From an uncultured Lachnoanaerobaculum sp. (GTDB lineage Bacteria > Bacillota > Clostridia > Lachnospirales > Lachnospiraceae), in assembly GCF_938015485.1 (NCBI RefSeq), contig NZ_CALLVU010000150.1:1-15368 (forward strand): 15,368 bases of DNA, in the 5' to 3' direction. Positions within the stretch are counted from its first letter, which is position 1; the number at the start of each line of letters is the position of its first letter. Made by a program: the position numbers and the translations under genes. A model generated the notes under the pieces. It was given only the letters and a program-made list of their open reading frames with translations, did not search any database and was not told the DNA's origin. Below, piece by piece: positions 1-6,567 of the stretch.

Positions 1-48
1 CTTTTAAGAATTACAATATAAAACTTTACAAATAAAAATCTATAACAT

Positions 49-180
49 TTATTTCTTTTTTCTTTTTAATAAGAAATCAAAAATTTTAAAAAATTTAATT
101 TTATGTTCTTCTAAGGAAATTTGTTCTCTTTGTTGTAAAATATTTTCTAAGTAACTTTTGTGAAAACTACCAAAATCACT
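49..180 (-). other. In-frame 43-codon open stretch after the dsbA-like stop; possible gene remnant
   Basis: Directly after the TAA of the DsbA-like gene the same frame stays open for 43 sense codons and ends at TAA (49-51). The predicted peptide is rich in Q, E, K and F, contains the run YLENILQQREQISLEEHK, and ends in a basic tail (LLKRKKK). There is no ATG, GTG or TTG codon and no ribosome binding site, so it is not a free-standing gene as it stands. It could be the 3' remnant of a gene, a read-through extension, or chance. Long open frames are unlikely but not impossible in DNA this AT-rich. I do not recognise the peptide. Bases 1-48 hold nothing I can name. Confidence 0.25.
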
Positions 181-696
181 TTACTTATCGTTTGCAGCCA
201 GCTTAAAAAGCTCTGAAACTTTACTGATAGGAACCAACAATCCGCCTCCGGATGCCGCAATTGTATCACCGTATACATAAGAAGGTACTGCAGGAATACC
301 CAGTGTATCCCAGACCTCGATATTTGAATCTTCCACCTTCTTTGCGTTCTTATTTGCAGCTAAAAGCTCCAAAATATCTTCTCTCTTTGCACCTGCCTGC
401 TCGGCGAGGTCTGCCAAAAGCTCCTTATCGTCAATTCTTTGCTGATTTTCAAAATGTGCTTCAAACACCAAATTGTTGTATTTTTTTATATTGAAACCAT
501 TCTCCGCAATATAAAAACCTACCTGTGCCGCCAAATCTGAATGTACTCTTGCAGGTTCTGGTCTCGGATGTGCCTCACATGGAGACCACTCCACCTCCAC
601 ACTCTTATAATCCGGTAAAATATCTTGAAGCTCTCCTATTCCTTTGTAACAAAAAGGGCATGTGTAATCATAAAATACTTTAATCTTCTTTGACAT
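181..696 (-). CDS. DsbA/FrnE-family thioredoxin-fold oxidoreductase, cytosolic
   Basis: A 171-residue protein with the DsbA-like thioredoxin fold (2-hydroxychromene-2-carboxylate isomerase/FrnE group). The N-terminal strand FYDYTCPFCYKG carries the CPFC redox motif (Cys13, Cys16). The helical insertion follows, and GIPAVPSY near residues 133-140 supplies the cis-proline loop (Pro138) expected beside the active site. There is no signal peptide or membrane segment, so it should act in the cytoplasm as a disulfide oxidoreductase or isomerase; its substrate is unknown. The ATG at 694-696 is chosen because GGAAAGGA lies just upstream. The frame is open upstream to an ATG at 760-762, but that start lacks a ribosome binding site and would add an unrelated 22-residue leader. 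The gene has its own promoter region, 186 bases after the HMA gene. Confidence 0.85.
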   Translation of the reverse strand: MSKKIKVFYDYTCPFCYKGIGELQDILPDYKSVEVEWSPCEAHPRPEPARVHSDLAAQVGFYIAENGFNIKKYNNLVFEAHFENQQRIDDKELLADLAEQAGAKREDILELLAANKNAKKVEDSNIEVWDTLGIPAVPSYVYGDTIAASGGGLLVPISKVSELFKLAANDK

Positions 697-791
697 AAAT
701 TTCCTTTCCAATGCAAAATATGAATTAAATCGCAAGATAATCTTATACATTGTGACATTCATTATGCATTAACAAATATATTGTACTGTCT

Positions 792-831
792 ATTATAACA
801 TATTTATATTATCAGCGCTATATTATGCCAA
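792..831 (-). promoter_or_regulatory. Two overlapping sigma-A-type promoters for the dsbA-like gene
   Basis: Reading the minus strand, TTGGCA (831-826), a 17-base spacer and TATAAA (808-803) form a good -35/-10 pair. Six bases further downstream lies a second, extended -10, TGTTATAAT (800-792). Upstream (834-851) is an A/T-only perfect palindrome, TTATTTAA-N2-TTAAATAA, which could act as an UP element. The predicted leader is roughly 90-100 nt. Confidence 0.55.
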
Positions 832-882
832 TTTTATTTAATTTTAAATAAGCTTTCAAATTTTAATCCCTATTTTACAATT

Positions 883-1266
883 TTAGTATGTAGATTTTCT
901 CTTTAATACCAAATATCCTGCATCAGATACAGCCTTTGAAAGTTTTTCAATATCAGGCTTATCCTTTAAAAGTACTGTCGCCATATTGTCCTCAAGGCTG
1001 ACGCTTGCCCAAGTACCGTCAAGTGCATTAAGTGCATTCTCGACATTCCTTACACAGTTGCCGCAGGTCATGCCGTCTATTGCAAGCTTGGCTTCATACG
1101 GATAATGTGACTTGTCTCTGTCCTTAACCTTTATAGACTTTGTACCTTCCTCATGTTCAGGGCAACAATCTCCACCTTTTTTCAGCTTTTTGATATAGTT
1201 TGCGATTCCGAAAACCACCAATGCCGCAATGACAACTATTATAATTATGTTTATTACATTGTTCAT
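883..1266 (-). CDS. Membrane-anchored heavy-metal-associated (HMA) domain protein
   Basis: A 127-residue protein. Residues 3-23 form one hydrophobic segment (INIIIIVVIAALVVFGIAN), followed by a basic patch (KKLKK), so the C-terminal part should be cytosolic. A CC pair (Cys34-Cys35) lies just after the patch. Residues about 57-127 form an HMA fold with the canonical GMTCGNC metal-binding loop (Cys68, Cys71), as in copper chaperones, MerP and the N-terminal domains of P1B ATPases. The likely role is binding Cu(I) or another soft metal at the inner face of the membrane and passing it to a partner. No metal ATPase or metal regulator is encoded in the window, so metal and partner are unknown. The start is fixed by AGGAGG seven bases upstream of ATG. 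That Shine-Dalgarno lies in one arm of a perfect inverted repeat. Confidence 0.85.
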   Translation of the reverse strand: MNNVINIIIIVVIAALVVFGIANYIKKLKKGGDCCPEHEEGTKSIKVKDRDKSHYPYEAKLAIDGMTCGNCVRNVENALNALDGTWASVSLEDNMATVLLKDKPDIEKLSKAVSDAGYLVLKRKSTY

Positions 1267-1273
1267 AAAGAAC

Positions 1274-1301
1274 CTCCTAGTTAGAATTTGCTAACTAGGA
1301 G
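1274..1301 (-). promoter_or_regulatory. Perfect 11-bp inverted repeat spanning transcription start and Shine-Dalgarno of the HMA gene
   Basis: CTCCTAGTTAG and CTAACTAGGAG are exact reverse complements separated by six bases. On the mRNA the 3' arm contains AGGAG of the ribosome binding site, and the 5' arm supplies a matching anti-Shine-Dalgarno CUCCU. The 5' arm also overlaps the predicted -10 and start point, so the element could be a repressor operator, an RNA switch active only in read-through mRNA, or both. The GTTAG...CTAAC core recalls iron/manganese-type DtxR half-sites, but the spacing does not match that consensus. Confidence 0.6.
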
Positions 1302-1327
1302 TATATCACTTTACTTTCAAAAAGCAA
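1300..1327 (-). promoter_or_regulatory. Candidate promoter of the HMA gene with extended -10
   Basis: On the minus strand TGATATACT gives an extended -10 (TATACT at 1305-1300, TG at 1308-1307). A weak -35, TTGCTT (1327-1322), lies 16 bases upstream. The start point would fall near 1293, inside the inverted repeat, leaving a leader of about 27 nt that carries only the Shine-Dalgarno arm. Confidence 0.4.
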
Positions 1328-1342
1328 GTTAATCTAAAAATT

Positions 1343-1936
1343 TTAATTTATTATCTCTATAAGCTCATATAATTTCTTAGACCATTCATCATCCGGATGT
1401 TTTAATAAAGGTTTTAAAAGAAGCAACACCTGTTTTGAATAATAATAAAAGCTGTAGTACAAATCATCAGGAAATACATCACCCTCGTCCCATCTCATTT
1501 CATCCTCTTCCTCATCATAAACTTCGGACCAAAGATACTTTTCAGAAAGCATATCTTTAAAGTGAGGTAAGGGATCCGGATGTTCCATATCTTCGACAAT
1601 ATTTACCGCTTCAACTATATATACGAACAATTCTGCAAGCTCCGGTACAAGATAGGACGCTATCGGGTTCTTATCTTTGTCCTCTAAAGCCTTTTTAAAT
1701 ATTCTATATAGGAATATACAGGCAAAAGGTGTTGCTTGCCAAAGTGTATCCTGATGTTCTATATTTACAGCAATCTCATTTCCTGCCTCTTCCACATCTT
1801 CTTTGCTTTTCATCTTAAAAAGCACATCAAAATACTTATCAAAATCCGTAGCTCTTTTATAAGCAGTGGTAAGCCTGTGCCAAGGTATATCCCCGGCTTT
1901 TACATTTTCTATATACTGTAAGTTTTCTTTTGTCAT
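1343..1936 (-). CDS. Unrecognised 197-residue acidic helical protein
   Basis: I do not recognise this family. The start at 1934-1936 is preceded by AGGAGGAAAA; an in-frame ATG 13 codons upstream lacks such a site and lies within the preceding hairpin. The protein looks soluble, with no signal peptide or convincing membrane segment. It begins with a W/H-containing helix (GDIPWHRLTTAYKRATDF). The middle holds HQDTLWQATPFACIFLYRI, then helices with an acidic loop (EVYDEEEDEMRWDEGD) and an aromatic stretch (DDLYYSFYYYSKQ). The recurring pattern of alternating amphipathic helices resembles small HEAT-like or contact-dependent immunity-type proteins, but that is a loose impression only. It follows the AI-2E-family gene by 55 bases with a hairpin between, so it may be a partly attenuated last gene of that operon. 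Confidence 0.7.
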   Translation of the reverse strand: MTKENLQYIENVKAGDIPWHRLTTAYKRATDFDKYFDVLFKMKSKEDVEEAGNEIAVNIEHQDTLWQATPFACIFLYRIFKKALEDKDKNPIASYLVPELAELFVYIVEAVNIVEDMEHPDPLPHFKDMLSEKYLWSEVYDEEEDEMRWDEGDVFPDDLYYSFYYYSKQVLLLLKPLLKHPDDEWSKKLYELIEIIN

Positions 1937-1954
1937 TTTTCCTCCTAAAAATTC

Positions 1955-1984
1955 ACCCCTCATTGTCTTTATCAAATGAGGGGT
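1955..1984 (-). terminator. Hairpin after the AI-2E-family gene; weak terminator or attenuator
   Basis: ACCCCTCATT (1955-1964) pairs perfectly with AATGAGGGGT (1975-1984) around a 10-base loop. On the minus strand the stem is followed by GAATTTTT, a short interrupted U-tract. It sits between the AI-2E stop and the Shine-Dalgarno of the 197-residue protein gene, where it would cut, but probably not abolish, read-through. Confidence 0.5.
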
Positions 1985-1991
1985 AAATAAA

Positions 1992-3227
1992 TTATTCCAA
2001 TTTTATATATTTCTTGCTTTCTTCATCTATATAGTCAAGATCCATATAGTGCTTGCTGTCGGGTTCAAGTCCTTTTTTCCTTAAGAAATGTTCTGAAACC
2101 CTGCTTATAGTCCTGTATATTATAGCCCAAGTAGGCACAGCTATTATCATACCTACAATGCCGAAGAGTCCGCCAAATAGCAGTATTGAAAACAGTACCC
2201 AAAAGCTTGGAAGACCTGTAGTCTGTCCGAGTATCTTAGGCCCTATAATATTTCCGTCCACCTGCTGCAATACCAAAATCCATACTGCAAACTGCAGTGC
2301 CGTAATAGGTGAAACAAGTAATAACAATACTATACTTGGAATCGCACCTATAAAAGGTCCGAAAAAAGGTATAACATTGGTTACTCCTACAACCACGCTT
2401 ATAAGCAGAGCATAAGGCATATGTATTATCACCATAAAGAAATAGTTTATTATTCCTATTATAATAGAGTCTATTATCTTACCCACAATAAACTTTTCAA
2501 ACATATTCTTGATATATCTGGCTTCCGTGACTATCTCATTGCCTATCTTTACACCTGCAATTGAATACACAATCTTTTTGGCCTGTGATGAAAGTGTGGT
2601 CTTCATATTAAGAAGATACATCATTACCATCATACCGATAATGATATTTACCACCACACCAAGTGCATTCATTACACCGCTTGATAAGTTCTTAATGTAT
2701 GTATTTACATTCGGCAGTACCGTAGTGGTTGCAATATCGCTTATCCTCTCGCTTATATCCTGATAGTTGCCTATTACAAGCCTTTCCAGGTCAGGATTTT
2801 TATTGAGTATATCCTTTAACCAATTTTCCAGATTGCTCATTCCGTCAGGAGCATAGCCTATAACATTTGTAATACTGTTTACAAGCTCCGGTATTATCAT
2901 CATTATAAGTGCAAATATTACAAATATAAGTATGATAAGACAAGCCAAAGTAGCTATAAACTTTGCCCATTTGTCGGATTTCTTCCACTTAGGGAAAAAT
3001 GATGAGAGTATCTCCGCCACCCATTCACCAATCCTGTCGTATACAGGCGCCATCAAAAATGCCATAACCACGCCGTAAAGCACTGATGAAACTGTAGATA
3101 CTACAGTCTTCAGAGCCGAGGCTATGATTCCAAGCTTACTGAAAATCAAAGATATTACAAGTGCTATAACAATTACTGCAACTGCAGTAATACCCCATTT
3201 AAAGTATATTTCGTTCTTATCCTTCAT
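1992..3227 (-). CDS. AI-2E/PerM-family multi-spanning membrane transporter
   Basis: A 411-residue integral membrane protein of the AI-2E transporter (PerM/UPF0118, YhhT/YdbI-like) family. Hydrophobic segments lie near residues 11-33, 45-60 and 88-112. A central soluble region (about 115-185) follows, and then a dense C-terminal membrane block. Family hallmarks are GVTNVIPFFGPFIGAIPS (281-298) and QQVDGNIIGPKILG (321-334). Members range from autoinducer-2 exporters to Na+/H+ antiporters, so the substrate cannot be read from sequence; quorum-signal export should not be assumed. The ATG follows directly on the TAG of the M18 aminopeptidase gene (TAGATG), with AGAGG inside the upstream gene, which indicates co-translation in one operon. 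Confidence 0.88.
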   Translation of the reverse strand: MKDKNEIYFKWGITAVAVIVIALVISLIFSKLGIIASALKTVVSTVSSVLYGVVMAFLMAPVYDRIGEWVAEILSSFFPKWKKSDKWAKFIATLACLIILIFVIFALIMMIIPELVNSITNVIGYAPDGMSNLENWLKDILNKNPDLERLVIGNYQDISERISDIATTTVLPNVNTYIKNLSSGVMNALGVVVNIIIGMMVMMYLLNMKTTLSSQAKKIVYSIAGVKIGNEIVTEARYIKNMFEKFIVGKIIDSIIIGIINYFFMVIIHMPYALLISVVVGVTNVIPFFGPFIGAIPSIVLLLLVSPITALQFAVWILVLQQVDGNIIGPKILGQTTGLPSFWVLFSILLFGGLFGIVGMIIAVPTWAIIYRTISRVSEHFLRKKGLEPDSKHYMDLDYIDEESKKYIKLE

Positions 3228-4526
3228 CTATACCTCTAAAGATACCTTATCATCTTTTATATCAATGTTTGTCTCAAAGAATGCTCTAAGCGCTTCTATC
3301 GCATACTCCACATCCTTGGCTCCCGCCGTTTCATATGCCGAGTGCATAGCAAGTTGCGGCAAACCTATATCTACGGCATTCATACTTACAACCGTATTTG
3401 AAAGATTGCCGAGAGTTGAACCTCCTATGATATCACTTCTGTTTGCAAAGGTCTGATACGGGATATTTTTATTATCAAGAATCTTTTTCAGTACTGCTCT
3501 GCTGAACGCATCTGTAGTGTATTTCTGATTTGCACTCTCTTTGATTGCAATTCCTTTGTTTAGAATCGGTCTGTTTTTTACATCAAAAAGCTCAGGGTGA
3601 TTCGGATGAATTGCATGTGCATTGTCACAGCTTATAAGCATACTCTTTGCTATGGCTCTGTAGTAGTCCTCATCCGATTTCCCAAGTGCTTTGTTTATCC
3701 TGTTAAGTGTACTCACAAGGAATGTGGACATTGCGCCCTGCTTTGTCACGGAGCCAACCTCCTCATTGTCAAATACCACAAAGACATTGATATGGTCATT
3801 GTTCGTAGCTTCAATAAATCCAAGAAGTGATGTGTATACACACTCAAGGTCATCCAGCCTTCCGCTTGATATAAGTTCATTGTCATAGCCTATAACTGCA
3901 GCTTTTTGCCTGTTTACAAGGTACAAATCCTTTGCAAGTATGGCCTCAGGCTTAACACCCAGCTCCTTTGCAAGCATCTTGTCAAAATCGGCTTCACTTA
4001 GATTTCCTGCACTGAATACAGGCAACATATCCACCTGATTGTTGAAAGCAAATCCCCTATTGATTTCTCTATTAAAATGTATAGGTACATTCGGAATAAT
4101 TAACAGGTCTTTATCTATATAAAGCAGTCTCATCTCTATGCCGCACCCGGTATCCACCATCACTCTTCCCGCCAGTGTAAGAGGCTTATCAAGCCATGTG
4201 GCATCAATCATTCCGCCATAGGCTTCAACATTTAACTTAAGGTATCCGTTTGACTCTATTATCGGTCTGTCCTTTAACTTAAATGTAGGCGAATCCGAAT
4301 GTGCCGCACTTATTTGAAAGTGATAATCTCCGTTTGCTATATCAAAGGCGATAAGACTTGACGAATTCCTCTTTGTATAGTACTTTCCCGCTCTTATATT
4401 CCACTTTTCATTTTCAGGTAAATATATATACCCGCTGTCTTTTAAAACTTTTTCACATTCATTTATTGCATGAAACATTGTCACTGATGAATCCAAAAAA
4501 TTCATCAAATCCTTTAAAATCTCCAT
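3228..4526 (-). CDS. apeB: M18-family aminopeptidase (aspartyl-aminopeptidase type)
   Basis: A 432-residue cytosolic metallo-aminopeptidase of family M18, of normal length for the ApeB type. Motifs in order: AAHSDSP (His76, Asp78), RLDDLE (Asp225-Asp226), FDNEEVGS (Glu255-Glu256), DNAHAIHPNHPE (301-312) and MHSAYETAG (His395). These supply the di-zinc ligands and the catalytic acid. The protein would trim N-terminal, probably acidic or neutral, residues from peptides released by proteases. The family forms large dodecameric shells. The ATG at 4524-4526 has GAAAGAGG just upstream. It heads a small unit with the AI-2E-family gene (zero spacing) and has its own extended -10 promoter and 5' leader hairpin. 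Confidence 0.92.
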   Translation of the reverse strand: MEILKDLMNFLDSSVTMFHAINECEKVLKDSGYIYLPENEKWNIRAGKYYTKRNSSSLIAFDIANGDYHFQISAAHSDSPTFKLKDRPIIESNGYLKLNVEAYGGMIDATWLDKPLTLAGRVMVDTGCGIEMRLLYIDKDLLIIPNVPIHFNREINRGFAFNNQVDMLPVFSAGNLSEADFDKMLAKELGVKPEAILAKDLYLVNRQKAAVIGYDNELISSGRLDDLECVYTSLLGFIEATNNDHINVFVVFDNEEVGSVTKQGAMSTFLVSTLNRINKALGKSDEDYYRAIAKSMLISCDNAHAIHPNHPELFDVKNRPILNKGIAIKESANQKYTTDAFSRAVLKKILDNKNIPYQTFANRSDIIGGSTLGNLSNTVVSMNAVDIGLPQLAMHSAYETAGAKDVEYAIEALRAFFETNIDIKDDKVSLEV

Positions 4527-4551
4527 ACAGCCTCTTTCTATGGTAATATTT

Positions 4552-4569
4552 GGTCAAATTCCTTTGACC
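4552..4569 (-). promoter_or_regulatory. 5'-leader stem-loop GGTCAAA-GGAA-TTTGACC
   Basis: A perfect 7-bp stem with a four-base loop. Read on the mRNA the loop is GGAA, a GNRA-type tetraloop, and it begins about five bases after the predicted start of the M18 transcript. It could be an mRNA-stabilising 5' hairpin or, as DNA, a palindromic repressor site. The heptad GGTCAAA equals a CtsR half-site, but CtsR boxes are direct rather than inverted repeats. Confidence 0.45.
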
Positions 4570-4579
4570 TTAAGTTTAC

Positions 4580-4588
4580 ATTATACCA
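4580..4588 (-). promoter_or_regulatory. Extended -10 promoter of the M18 aminopeptidase operon
   Basis: On the minus strand TGGTATAAT is a perfect extended -10 element. A TTGAGT lies 19 bases upstream of TATAAT, a long spacing, so the -35 is weak. The predicted start near 4573 gives a leader of about 47 nt. The same 11-mer TATGGTATAAT occurs in the tig promoter. Confidence 0.6.
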
Positions 4589-4602
4589 TAGAAAGATTAA
4601 AT

Positions 4603-6567
4603 TTACTCAACTATCTTTTCATAAACCCTTGATGTAAGCCCGAAAATAATAAAATATATAAACGCAAATATTGCAATCACAGATACCAGACATATCACAT
4701 ACAGTGAAACATCTCCTACTCCGAACAGACCCAAAAGCCTGAATATTATCTTTGATGCCACAATGCAATGAATCGTTGCTACAATAAGCGGTGCATAGAA
4801 CATCCACCCGATCTGTGACGCGGTTGTCTTTCTTATCAAATCATCTGAAAGCCCCAGTTTTTTCATAATCTGATACTTTTCTCTGTCCTCATAGCCTTCA
4901 CTGATCTGCTTATAGTAAGTAATCAAAACAGTTCCTGTAAGGAAGATAATACCTATCAGTACCCCAAGAAATAAAAATCCTCCGTTTATCTCATACTGAT
5001 TACTTATCATCTCACTACGACTGCTTACACCATACATACTTCTGCCATCACCTGTAAGCTGATTCTTTATGCCGTCTTTAAGCTTTACCAATGTATCCTC
5101 ATATTCCTTATCATTCGCTCCGTCTACATCCCAATATACACTGCAATTTATATCCGAACCGTCCAAAGCCTCTCTTAAAAATTCCAGAGTAGCCATATCC
5201 TTAACGACAATACTGTATCCGTCTACCACAGTATATTCAGCCGGAAATATACTGTCTATTTTTATTACCTTAAAGTTTCTGTCTCCTATTTTTAATGTAT
5301 TACCGATTTTATTATTTTTATTCTCTCCAACTAAGATTTCTCCGTCATCAAGTTTAATATTTTGATGCGTTCTCCCATTGTATCCGTCAAGGTCACTTGC
5401 AATTACAAATATAGGATCAGCTTTGCTGTCTCTTTGATATTCAGCTATTGTATCACCTTTTTTTACGGCAGTTATAACTGTATCAAATGTAGTGTACTCA
5501 TCTTTAATCATTGATGCATCAGGCACACTTGACTCCACAAGGCTTTGCAGTCTCTTTGCCATATCCTCATTGCTTATATTCTCACTGCCGGCTTCAACCC
5601 TATATTCTCTGGGCATTATAATGTCTCCAAGCTTTACATAGTTTGAGTATATCGCTACCGTAGTGGAAAGACTGATGATAACTCCGGCACTTAGAATAGA
5701 GATACTTGCAAGTGATATCGCATTGCCCTTCATTCTGTATAAAAGACCGCTGATACTCAAAAACTTCTTAGGTGTATAAAAACTTTTATTTTTTCTTTGT
5801 GCCTTTAAAATAAATACCGTAAAAGTTGCATATAAAAGGTAAGTTGCAAATATGGTTGCAAGTACAGCTACAAAGAAATAGTTAATAGATGAAAGCAATC
5901 CGTTCACAAACAGTGCAATACCGTAACCCACTGCCAGCAATATAAATCCTGCAAGCATTATTATGATTCTTGACTTAGGTTCCCCCTCACCTTTATGAGT
6001 CCTCTGTAAAAGTTCCATAGGTGTGGACATATATATTCTAAGTCCGCTTACGATAATAACAATCAGGTAGAGGATTACTACCAAAACTGTAGTATTTATA
6101 AGTGCCGAAATACTGAAAGTATAGTCCATCAGCCTTCCGGACACATCTCTCATTAAAAAGTTTAAAAATAAAAAGCAAAGCTGACCGAATATATATCCTC
6201 CGACTACTCCTATTATCCATATGATTGCAAAGAGTATAAAAAATTCAATACTGATAATCTTGCCTACATGTTTCTTTTCAAGTCCCAAGATACCGTACAG
6301 TGCAAACTCCTTATTCCTCCTCTTTAACCAAAAATTTATAGCATACTGTACAAATATAAATGTAAATATTGCCAAAATAACTATTCCGAACTTTATAAGC
6401 GTCGGAAAAACCACATGTCTTGTTCTTACATAATTGTTGTTTACCAAGCTTGACATTAAATTAAAAAGTATCAGCATTATACCTGATGACAGCACAAAAG
6501 GAATTTCAAGTAATTTATTTGCTCTTAAGTTTTGCAGCGCAAACTTTTTTGCCATTGAAAAACTCAT
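4603..6567 (-). CDS. BceB-type peptide-resistance ABC transporter permease (FtsX-like)
   Basis: A 654-residue permease with the BceB topology. Ten hydrophobic segments start near residues 22, 56, 108, 154, 201, 229, 284, 529, 588 and 622. A large extracellular domain of about 220 residues (308-527) lies between segments 7 and 8, and this position and size are the hallmark of Bce-type exporters. In the family this domain and the membrane part recognise cell-wall-active peptides bound to lipid carriers (bacitracin, lantibiotics, similar agents), free the target and signal to the BceS kinase. The start ATG overlaps the bceA stop as ATGA, indicating translational coupling. The drug specificity cannot be read from sequence. 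Confidence 0.9.
   Translation of the reverse strand: MSFSMAKKFALQNLRANKLLEIPFVLSSGIMLILFNLMSSLVNNNYVRTRHVVFPTLIKFGIVILAIFTFIFVQYAINFWLKRRNKEFALYGILGLEKKHVGKIISIEFFILFAIIWIIGVVGGYIFGQLCFLFLNFLMRDVSGRLMDYTFSISALINTTVLVVILYLIVIIVSGLRIYMSTPMELLQRTHKGEGEPKSRIIIMLAGFILLAVGYGIALFVNGLLSSINYFFVAVLATIFATYLLYATFTVFILKAQRKNKSFYTPKKFLSISGLLYRMKGNAISLASISILSAGVIISLSTTVAIYSNYVKLGDIIMPREYRVEAGSENISNEDMAKRLQSLVESSVPDASMIKDEYTTFDTVITAVKKGDTIAEYQRDSKADPIFVIASDLDGYNGRTHQNIKLDDGEILVGENKNNKIGNTLKIGDRNFKVIKIDSIFPAEYTVVDGYSIVVKDMATLEFLREALDGSDINCSVYWDVDGANDKEYEDTLVKLKDGIKNQLTGDGRSMYGVSSRSEMISNQYEINGGFLFLGVLIGIIFLTGTVLITYYKQISEGYEDREKYQIMKKLGLSDDLIRKTTASQIGWMFYAPLIVATIHCIVASKIIFRLLGLFGVGDVSLYVICLVSVIAIFAFIYFIIFGLTSRVYEKIVE

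Larger units (their letters stand above)
4533..4596 (-). promoter_or_regulatory. 13-bp inverted repeat linking promoter and ribosome binding site of the M18 gene
   Basis: TCTTTCTATGGTA (4533-4545) is an exact reverse complement of TACCATAGAAAGA (4584-4596). On the minus strand the 5' arm overlaps the extended -10 of the M18 promoter, so it is absent from mRNA starting there. The 3' arm runs into the GAAAGAGG ribosome binding site. Read-through mRNA from bceB would form the 13-bp stem and bury part of that site. Confidence 0.55.

Noticed and set aside
181..762. Longer DsbA-like start at 762
   Set aside because: No ribosome binding site, and the added 22 residues are neither a signal peptide nor part of the fold; the ATG at 696 has GGAAAGGA.
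1274..1301. Classical DtxR/IdeR iron box
   Set aside because: The GTTAG...CTAAC core is similar, but the half-sites are six bases apart instead of nearly adjacent, so the known consensus is not met. Kept only as an unassigned operator or RNA hairpin.
4552..4569. CtsR heat-shock box suggested by GGTCAAA
   Set aside because: CtsR operators are direct repeats of the heptad with a three-base gap. Here the second copy is inverted with a four-base gap, and no such heptads occur ahead of clpP, clpX or tig.
4619..4807. Short minus-strand frame inside bceB
   Set aside because: It is an alternative-frame overlap with a complete, well-supported permease reading frame and has no start signal of its own.
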